IMG/VR virus record: IMGVR_UViG_3300044675_004084
Location: 1 to 20,643 of that record
Reading direction: 5' to 3' (one strand)
DNA length: 20,643 bases
Source of the DNA: a virus
Below the pieces are notes generated by a model. That model had not been told where the DNA came from. It made no database searches and was given only the letters and a program-made list of their open reading frames with translations. This document shows, piece by piece, positions 1-5,455 of the stretch (its first letter is position 1; each line of letters begins with the position of its first letter). The translations under genes were made by a program, and so were the position numbers.

Positions 1-1185
1 TTGATGTCGAATCCGAAGTTTGCGGTGGCACTGCAAACACTGGGGGTTATCCCCCCCACTAAAATCTCTATCCGCACAGGCAAGCAAGCGTTTGCATTTG
101 CAAAGAGCGACGAGGGGTTCAAGGCATTACAGGAACATGAAGACTCAAGGGTGCAGGCATTACACGCAGCTAGGGTTGGACTGAAAAGTACGTTAGAGGA
201 AACACGTACGGAGAGGTTCTTAGACATTGCGATGCGGGGGACGTTACCCGTACCCATAAAATACTACGCTGCACATACGGGACGTTGGGGCGGCTCTGAC
301 CGGATAAACTTGCAGAACCTACCAAGCCGCGGGACAAACGCTAAGGTGTTAAAGTCTTGCATCGTGGCTCCAACGGGGTACACACTCATACAAGCGGACT
401 CAGCACAGATCGAAGCGCGGGTGCTTGCGTGGCTAGCGCAGCAAGAAGACCTCGTGTTGGCGTTTACCCGAGGCGAGGATGTGTACAAGAAAATGGCAGC
501 GGTGATCTACAACAAAGAGGAAGGGGACATCACTGACCAAGAGCGGTTTGTGGGTAAGTCCGTCATACTCGGGTGCGGGTATGGTATGGGGGCAGACAAG
601 TTCCGCGCACAGCTACAAGGATTCGGTACAGAGTTGAGTGAGAAGGAAGCTAAACGGATCGTGTCGGTGTACAGGGATACCAACGAGAACATTGTTGAGC
701 TGTGGAAGGAAGCGCAGAATTGTTTGATGCATATGTATCAGGGGTACGAATCCACATTGGGGCGCACCGGAGTGTTAGAGGTAGTGCCTAATCTTACTGC
801 CATAAAGCTACCGTCCGAGCTGATGATGTATTACACAGACTTGACCGCGGACGATACAGATAAGGGTGTGCAGTTTACGTACAAGACTAGGGAAGGGTAC
901 ATCAAACTGTACGGAGGGAAGGTAACGGAGAATGTTTGCCAAGCGATTGCCCGCTGCATAATGGCGGAGCAAATGCTCCAAATAGCTAAACGATATCGTG
1001 TTTTACTTACCGTACACGATTCGGTAGTATGCTGTGTGAGAGACACTGAAGTAGAAGAAGCAGCTACTTATGTGGATTCTTGTATGCGGTTCACCCCGCA
1101 CTGGGCGGAGGGTCTTCCGGTTCGCGGTGACGTGGAAGTCGGCAAGAACTACGGAGAGTGTGTTAAGTGGAAACCAAAACGGTGA
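1..1185 (+). CDS. Family A DNA polymerase, C-terminal polymerase domain (5' partial)
   Basis: Phage replicative DNA polymerase of the PolA/T7 family, which extends primers in the phage replisome. Numbering from base 1, the visible motifs are the template-binding segment HTGR (92-95) followed by NLQNLP, motif A with D133 (DSAQIEAR), motif B as R182-x3-K186 with Y194-G195, the phage-type YGGKVTENVCQAIAR segment (304-318), and motif C VHDS (338-341) with catalytic D340. Both metal-binding aspartates are present, so the polymerase looks active. The frame is open to base 1 and the protein opens inside the thumb/fingers region, so the TTG at base 1 is probably an internal codon. Compared with T7-like polymerases of about 650-700 residues, roughly 250-300 N-terminal residues, including any 3'-5' exonuclease domain, lie upstream. 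The 3' end overlaps the nuclease gene by 19 bases. The polymerase call is very secure; the start is not visible. Confidence 0.95.
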   Translation: MMSNPKFAVALQTLGVIPPTKISIRTGKQAFAFAKSDEGFKALQEHEDSRVQALHAARVGLKSTLEETRTERFLDIAMRGTLPVPIKYYAAHTGRWGGSDRINLQNLPSRGTNAKVLKSCIVAPTGYTLIQADSAQIEARVLAWLAQQEDLVLAFTRGEDVYKKMAAVIYNKEEGDITDQERFVGKSVILGCGYGMGADKFRAQLQGFGTELSEKEAKRIVSVYRDTNENIVELWKEAQNCLMHMYQGYESTLGRTGVLEVVPNLTAIKLPSELMMYYTDLTADDTDKGVQFTYKTREGYIKLYGGKVTENVCQAIARCIMAEQMLQIAKRYRVLLTVHDSVVCCVRDTEVEEAATYVDSCMRFTPHWAEGLPVRGDVEVGKNYGECVKWKPKR

Positions 1186-1865
1186 AGGATAAGAAGATTA
1201 CGTGGTCGTTCAGCAGTATTAAGATGTTCGATCAATGTCCTAAAAAGTACTACCATATAAAAGTAGCGAAAGATTACACAGAAGATTTTAATACCCAAGT
1301 TATCTTATACGGTAACGAGTTTCATAAAGCAGCGGAAGACTATGTATCAGGAGCAAAAGCAGAGTTAGACGCCCGATTTATTTACGCAAAGGCAGCACTT
1401 GATAAGCTAATAGGTATGTCGGGAGATAAACTTTGCGAGTATAAAATGGGGTTAACAGAAAGATTAGACCCCTGTGACTTCTACGCAAAAGATGTTTGGT
1501 ACAGAGGAATAGCGGATTTGTTGATCATCGACAAGGCCGCGGGTGTAGCTAAAGTAATCGACTATAAAACAGGCAAGTCCGCACGGTATGCGGATAAGGG
1601 ACAGCTTGAGCTAATGGCGTTGTGTGTGTTCAAGCACTTCCCAGAAATAAAAGTAGTTAAAGCAGGGCTGTTGTTCGTTGTGTGCAATGCGTTTATTAAA
1701 GAAGTGTACAGCGTGGAGAAACAATCGGCGCTGTGGCAAAAGTGGATGACGGTGTATGGGGATTTGGAGCGGGCTTTCTCCAACGATGTGTGGAACGCCA
1801 GACCCACTGGGTTATGTCGGGCGCACTGTGTGGTATTGGAATGTCCGCATAATGGTAGGCGGTAA
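1167..1865 (+). CDS. PD-(D/E)XK nuclease, Cas4/RecB-like, possible Fe-S cluster
   Basis: 232-residue single-domain nuclease of the RecB/Cas4 (PD-(D/E)XK) superfamily. Visible elements are an N-terminal segment with C24 in FDQCPKKYY, H53 in GNEFH, D117 in GIADLLII, the core D132-Y-K134 in IDYKTGK, and Q146 in GQLELMAL. This is the H / D / D-x-K / Q pattern of Cas4, AddB and lambda-exonuclease-like enzymes. C217-x3-C221-x4-C226 at the C-terminus, with C24, could hold a [4Fe-4S] cluster as in Cas4, AddB and Dna2; this is inferred from residue layout. The start is GTG at 1167, preceded by GGAGA at 1153-1157, inside the polymerase reading frame, which suggests coupled translation. The likely role is DNA end processing or exonuclease action in replication or recombination. 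No cas1 or cas2 is nearby, so this is not a CRISPR adaptation gene. Confidence 0.88.
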   Translation: METKTVKDKKITWSFSSIKMFDQCPKKYYHIKVAKDYTEDFNTQVILYGNEFHKAAEDYVSGAKAELDARFIYAKAALDKLIGMSGDKLCEYKMGLTERLDPCDFYAKDVWYRGIADLLIIDKAAGVAKVIDYKTGKSARYADKGQLELMALCVFKHFPEIKVVKAGLLFVVCNAFIKEVYSVEKQSALWQKWMTVYGDLERAFSNDVWNARPTGLCRAHCVVLECPHNGRR

Positions 1866-1880
1866 TTGGAGGTAGGCAAC

Positions 1881-2147
1881 ATGCCGTACGTAAACAAAGA
1901 TAGACCCTACAAAAAAGAATACCAACAGCAGAAAGAACGTGGTGAACACCCTGACCGCATGGAGCGTCAGCGGGCTAGACGCGCTGTAGATAAAAACGGG
2001 GCGGACAAGAACGGGAATGGCAAAGCTGATAAGCGCGAAGGCAAAGACGTAAGCCACAACAAACCGCTTAGTCGTGGTGGTACAAACAAAGACGGGTACA
2101 AGATAGAAAGTAGTAGTAAAAACAGAGCTAGAAACTATAAAAAGTAA
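1881..2147 (+). CDS. Small HNH-like phage protein
   Basis: 88-residue very basic protein rich in Lys, Arg and Asn. The C-terminal half resembles the core of small phage HNH proteins: D-V-S-H-N-K-P-L-S-R-G-G-T-N followed by S-K-N-R-A. The His, the Asn after GG and the final Asn are present. The first Asp-His of a classic DH..PL..GG..N core appears here as Ser-His, so catalysis is uncertain. A strong GGAGGT site at 1868-1873 fixes ATG 1881 as the start; the in-frame TTG at 1866 lies before this site and is not favoured. It sits between the Cas4-like nuclease and the SNF2 gene. A nicking, homing or packaging-associated nuclease is possible. It may instead be a DNA-binding protein that has lost activity. 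Confidence 0.72.
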   Translation: MPYVNKDRPYKKEYQQQKERGEHPDRMERQRARRAVDKNGADKNGNGKADKREGKDVSHNKPLSRGGTNKDGYKIESSSKNRARNYKK

Positions 2148-2156
2148 AGGTGAATG

Positions 2157-3698
2157 ATGCAAGTTATAGACAACAGAGGGTTACTTCTGCGCGTTCGTAA
2201 TCCCGAAAAAATATTAGCCGCTATACCAACCAGTAGAAAACTAGGCAGCAACAACGTGCTAGTGCGCTGGGGGGTGGACGAGTCCCGTGTGTTACGCAAC
2301 ATGAACATACGGGATGTCCCCTCCCCCATCATAGGGAAATACAACTGGCCGGGGGTCTACCCACCGTTTGCCCACCAGAAAACAACTGCTGCGTTTCTTA
2401 CGATGCACCCTAGATCCTTTTGCTTTAACGAGCAAGGGACTGGCAAGACAGGGTCAGCGATATGGGCGTCTGATTTTTTAATGAAGGAGCGTTTAATCAA
2501 ACGTGTTTTGATTATATGCCCTGTGTCGATTATGGATTCGGCATGGAGAGCTGACCTTTTTAAGTTTGCCATGCATCGTACTGTGGATATCGCCCACGGC
2601 AGCAAAGCCAAGCGCATAGAGATCATTACAGGTACTGCCGAATACGTTGTCATTAACTACGACGGGGTCGAGATTGTAAAAGACTACATAGCAGCAGCTA
2701 AGTTTGACCTCATCATCGTGGACGAAGCTACGCACTATAAAAACGCACAAACAAAACGATGGAAAGCCTTGAACGGTTTGGTGACCCCACATACATGGCT
2801 GTGGCTGATGACGGGGACTCCGGCGGCTCAATCACCAATGGATGCGTACGGGCTAGCTAAACTTGTTGCACCTAAGAACGTACCTCAATTTTTTGGTGCA
2901 TTTAGAAGCATGGTGATGGTTCAACTTACTCCATTTAAGTGGGCGCCAAAAACAAACGCAGTTGACATAGTCTTCAACGCCCTACAACCAGCCATTCGGT
3001 TTACCAAAGACCAATGTCTGGACTTGCCCGAGATGACCTACGTTAAACGGGAAGTGGAGCTGACCGCCCAACAGAAAAAGTACTATTCGGACATTAAAGA
3101 AGACTTGATGGCGGTAGTGGCAGGGGAGCAGATATCCGCAGTTAACGCTGCGGTAAGTATGAATAAACTATTACAGATAGCCTGCGGGGCGGTGTATACC
3201 GACAACGGAGAGGTAGTAGAGTTTGACATCAAGAACCGGTACAACGTGTTGAAGGAAGTGATAGCGGAGTCCAGTCAGAAGGTACTTATATTTGTCCCCT
3301 TCCGGCATGTGATAAATATACTAGCGGCCAAGCTTTCTAAAGATGGGGTCACTAACGAGATCATACAGGGCGATGTATCTCCGGCTAAACGCACTGAGAT
3401 ATTTAAAAAGTTTCAGGAAACGTCCGAGCCACAGGTACTCATCATCCAACCGCAAGCAGCGGCTCACGGGGTCACCCTCACTGCCGCAAATACGATTGTG
3501 TGGTGGTCGCCAGTATCGTCATTGGAAACGTACGCACAGGCTAACGCTAGGGTGCATCGAGCAGGACAGAAACACCCGTGTACAGTGGTGCGGTTGCAAG
3601 GCTCTAAAGTAGAAAAACATATATACAGAATGCTGGACGAAAGAATCGATGTGCATTCGAAAATAATAGACTTGTACAAACACGTACTTGACGAGTAA
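2157..3698 (+). CDS. SNF2-type superfamily 2 helicase/translocase
   Basis: About 513 residues with the full set of SF2/SNF2 motifs. Numbering from ATG 2157: a Q-like segment PFAHQKT (70-76), Walker A GTGKT (94-98), Walker B DEAT (189-192, in place of DEAH), motif III TGTP (219-222), motif V in QAAAHGVTLTAA (about 433-444), and motif VI QANARVHRAGQ (461-471) with the arginine finger region. The size is that of compact phage SNF2 proteins: two RecA-like lobes with little added. It would use ATP to translocate on, remodel or anneal DNA. Such genes are commonly linked to PolA and Cas4-like nuclease genes in phage replication cassettes. AGGTG at 2148-2152 favours ATG 2157 over the adjacent ATG 2154. 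Nothing looks broken. Confidence 0.93.
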   Translation: MQVIDNRGLLLRVRNPEKILAAIPTSRKLGSNNVLVRWGVDESRVLRNMNIRDVPSPIIGKYNWPGVYPPFAHQKTTAAFLTMHPRSFCFNEQGTGKTGSAIWASDFLMKERLIKRVLIICPVSIMDSAWRADLFKFAMHRTVDIAHGSKAKRIEIITGTAEYVVINYDGVEIVKDYIAAAKFDLIIVDEATHYKNAQTKRWKALNGLVTPHTWLWLMTGTPAAQSPMDAYGLAKLVAPKNVPQFFGAFRSMVMVQLTPFKWAPKTNAVDIVFNALQPAIRFTKDQCLDLPEMTYVKREVELTAQQKKYYSDIKEDLMAVVAGEQISAVNAAVSMNKLLQIACGAVYTDNGEVVEFDIKNRYNVLKEVIAESSQKVLIFVPFRHVINILAAKLSKDGVTNEIIQGDVSPAKRTEIFKKFQETSEPQVLIIQPQAAAHGVTLTAANTIVWWSPVSSLETYAQANARVHRAGQKHPCTVVRLQGSKVEKHIYRMLDERIDVHSKIIDLYKHVLDE

Positions 3699-3787
3699 AT
3701 AAACGAAATATAATATTAAACTTGATCATACTTAACTATAGTGATATAAACTTAGCTGTACATATAGTAAAATTTAGAGGTGATGCG
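3699..3787 (+). promoter_or_regulatory. AT-rich gap with probable sigma70-type promoter
   Basis: This is the only sizeable AT-rich gap in the rightward block. TTGATC (3722-3727) and TATAAA (3745-3750) are separated by exactly 17 bases, a good match to -35/-10 elements, which would place the start of transcription near 3757. A ribosome binding site AGAGGTG follows at 3776-3782. The site would drive the Gp157-like, HTH, ssDNA-binding and primase-helicase genes apart from the upstream polymerase genes. It was found by eye only. AT-rich spacers give such matches by chance, although the gap's location between two tight gene runs supports the call. Confidence 0.5.
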
Positions 3788-4192
3788 ATGGACACAGAAG
3801 GCAACATAGACCTTGATAGGGTAGTGTCGGCTTATATAAAACTGAGGGACAAGAAGAGAGACTTAGCTACCGAGTTTGAAGCGCAGGAAGCTGTTTTAGA
3901 TACGAAGATTAAGACGTTGGAAAAGGCTTTACTCGGGTACTGTGAGTCTAGTGGGGCGGAATCTGTTCGCACAGAGTCAGGTACTTTTTATCGGTCAATA
4001 CGCTCCAAGTATTGGACGTCAGACTGGGAAGCCATGAACCGATTCATTATTAAACATGAAGTCCCCGAGTTGTTGGAGAAAAGAGTTCATCAAGGGAACA
4101 TGAAACAGTTCCTAGAAGACCACCCCGATCTGCTACCACCGGGGCTAAATCGTGATAGCGAATATACTGTGACTGTGCGGAGGAAAAAATGA
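3788..4192 (+). CDS. Gp157-like conserved phage protein
   Basis: 134-residue protein. The N-terminal half (about residues 8-50) is a charged helical, coiled-coil-like segment (YIKLRDKKRDLATEFEAQE...). It is followed by GAESVRTESGTFYRS (56-70), KYWTSDWEAMNRFI (74-87), PELLEKRVHQGNMKQFLE (93-110) and a basic end TVTVRRKK. This arrangement matches a family common beside phage replication genes and resembles the Gp157 type (helical N-terminus, small mixed C-terminal domain). The biochemical role is unknown; a link to replication or recombination is inferred from neighbours only. ATG 3788 is chosen because AGAGGTG (3776-3782) is 5 bases upstream; an in-frame TTG at 3722 would run through the promoter region. 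The stop overlaps the next start as ATGA. Confidence 0.7.
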   Translation: MDTEGNIDLDRVVSAYIKLRDKKRDLATEFEAQEAVLDTKIKTLEKALLGYCESSGAESVRTESGTFYRSIRSKYWTSDWEAMNRFIIKHEVPELLEKRVHQGNMKQFLEDHPDLLPPGLNRDSEYTVTVRRKK

Positions 4193-4434
4193 CAGCTGCG
4201 TACGTTTCGTTTGAGGAACTAGCTAAGCACTTGTCAGTTAAGGTCACTACTGTGCGTGACTGGGTAGCTAAAGGACATATACCAAAACAAACCTACATAA
4301 AGGTTGGTACTACGTATAGGTTTAGCCTCCCAGAAGTAGTAGCGGCGTTGAAGCAAGAGACAAGTGATAACACAAAAGAGAAAAACGCTCCGGTTCAATT
4401 GGAGTTTAACTTTACTGATGAGGATGATGTATGA
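4189..4434 (+). CDS. MerR/excisionase-type helix-turn-helix protein
   Basis: 81-residue protein. Residues about 5-52 form a winged helix-turn-helix of the excisionase/MerR N-terminal type (HTH_17): VSFEELAKHLSVKVTTVRDW, then VAKGHIP, and a wing-like segment VGTTYRFSLPEVVAAL. The last 25 residues are acidic and probably disordered. It would bind DNA as a small regulator or architectural protein. No integrase is present in the window, so a true excisionase role is not supported. A strong GGAGGAAA at 4179-4186 precedes ATG 4189. The gene overlaps both neighbours by four bases (ATGA at each end), so translation is likely coupled. Confidence 0.82.
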   Translation: MTAAYVSFEELAKHLSVKVTTVRDWVAKGHIPKQTYIKVGTTYRFSLPEVVAALKQETSDNTKEKNAPVQLEFNFTDEDDV

Positions 4435-5399
4435 GTAACATAGCACTGTTTGAAAATATGCCCGAAGCATACAAAGCACTCTTGGCTAAATTGCAGCCAG
4501 ACACTAACGCCATCGGTCGCCAGACGTCTGGGGTTAGCCGCTTGAGTATCCGCGGCGGGGTGTTCCGCAAAGTGGTTAACGGACAAGAGGTAGGAGAACT
4601 TGAACAGCGTGCGATAAAAGCCGTGCTGGTTAAGACCGCTCCGATTACCCGCATGTACTACGCGGGGCAGTTTGTGCAAGGGCAAACCACCGCTCCAGTA
4701 TGCTGGTCATCTGATACTAGCACGGGACGGCCTGCCTCCGAGGTTATTGCCTCTGACCGCCAGTCCGAGTCTTGCTTTGACTGTAAGCAGAACATAAAAG
4801 GTTCCGGCATGGGGGAAGGGCGAGCGTGTCGTTTCTCTCAGCGTGTGGCTGTACTGTTGGCGGACGCAAACGGTGCGATTAACTCCAAAGAGGTGTATCA
4901 GCTTTCTTTGCCTGCCACTAGCGTGTTCGGTGACAACAAGCAGAAGATGGCGTTGCAGTCTTACGCTCGTTTCTTGGACAATCAACGTGCTCCGTTGGCA
5001 TCCCTACTTACAGAAATACGTTTCGATACTGACTCTTCTACCCCCAAGTTGTGCTTTAAAGCACTGCGGGTACTGGAGGCGTCGGAGTTGGAGTTGGCAA
5101 TTGAAGCGCAACAGAGCGCGGATACCGAAAAACTTATTGCGCTGTATGTAAAATCGAAGGAAGATACTCCCCCCGCGTTTCAAAAACCAGCAGCACCGAA
5201 GCCGATAGCCGCACCACCAAAGCCTAGAGTAGAAGAGGAAGAGTTGGGGTTGTTTGGCGGACTTAACAGTGCAACTGAGGACGAGTCCGAGGCAGTGGAA
5301 GAACCAAAGATTAAGGCAGCTAAAAAGAAAAGCGAACCTGCCCCCACTGCTCCCGATCTTGCTGGTCTGCTGGATGAATTAGACGGGTACGACGATTAA
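4431..5399 (+). CDS. Probable phage ssDNA-binding protein with zinc-type cysteines and acidic tail
   Basis: 322 residues. The central part has four cysteines, C91 (VCWSSD), C115 and C118 (SCFDCKQN) and C133 (GRACRFSQR), spaced as in a zinc-binding insertion of an OB-type phage ssDNA-binding protein. Residues from about 240 are Pro/Ala/Glu/Lys-rich and look disordered. The protein ends in the strongly acidic DLAGLLDELDGYDD, like the C-terminal tails by which SSB proteins and T7/T4 analogues recruit partners. It directly precedes the primase-helicase gene. Coating ssDNA at the fork is therefore the best guess. The OB fold is not provable by eye, and a different zinc-containing replication protein is the alternative. 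The start overlaps the previous stop as ATGA. Confidence 0.68.
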   Translation: MSNIALFENMPEAYKALLAKLQPDTNAIGRQTSGVSRLSIRGGVFRKVVNGQEVGELEQRAIKAVLVKTAPITRMYYAGQFVQGQTTAPVCWSSDTSTGRPASEVIASDRQSESCFDCKQNIKGSGMGEGRACRFSQRVAVLLADANGAINSKEVYQLSLPATSVFGDNKQKMALQSYARFLDNQRAPLASLLTEIRFDTDSSTPKLCFKALRVLEASELELAIEAQQSADTEKLIALYVKSKEDTPPAFQKPAAPKPIAAPPKPRVEEEELGLFGGLNSATEDESEAVEEPKIKAAKKKSEPAPTAPDLAGLLDELDGYDD

Positions 5400-5409
5400 A
5401 AATAATATA

Positions 5410-5440
5410 GGGGGGCGCTAGTTTAGGCTCCCTTCTTCTC
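5410..5440 (+). terminator. Hairpin with pyrimidine tail, possible attenuator
   Basis: GGGGGC (5411-5416) pairs with GCTCCC (5427-5432) with one G-T pair. After a bulged G the stem continues as CTA/TAG around a GTT loop. A T/C-rich stretch (TTCTTCTC, 5433-5440) follows. It lies in the 56-base gap before the primase-helicase gene. The tail is not a pure T run, so partial termination, transcript processing or translation control are equally possible. Confidence 0.4.
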
Positions 5441-5455
5441 TGATATGGGAATGCT

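Noticed and set aside
1-6. True start of the polymerase at base 1 (TTG) or base 4 (ATG)
   Set aside because: The protein begins inside the polymerase domain and the window edge hides upstream sequence. Nothing supports a start here, so the gene is listed as partial.
1167-1865. CRISPR-associated Cas4
   Set aside because: It shares the nuclease fold, but no cas1, cas2 or repeat-spacer array is present and the neighbours are phage replication genes.
3722-3787. TTG start at 3722 extending the Gp157-like protein by 22 residues
   Set aside because: There is no Shine-Dalgarno before it, the sequence is AT-rich and holds a promoter, and ATG 3788 has a well-placed AGAGGTG.
4189-4434. Excisionase marking a temperate phage
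   Set aside because: The helix-turn-helix type fits, but there is no integrase, attachment site or repressor in the window, so lysogeny is not supported.
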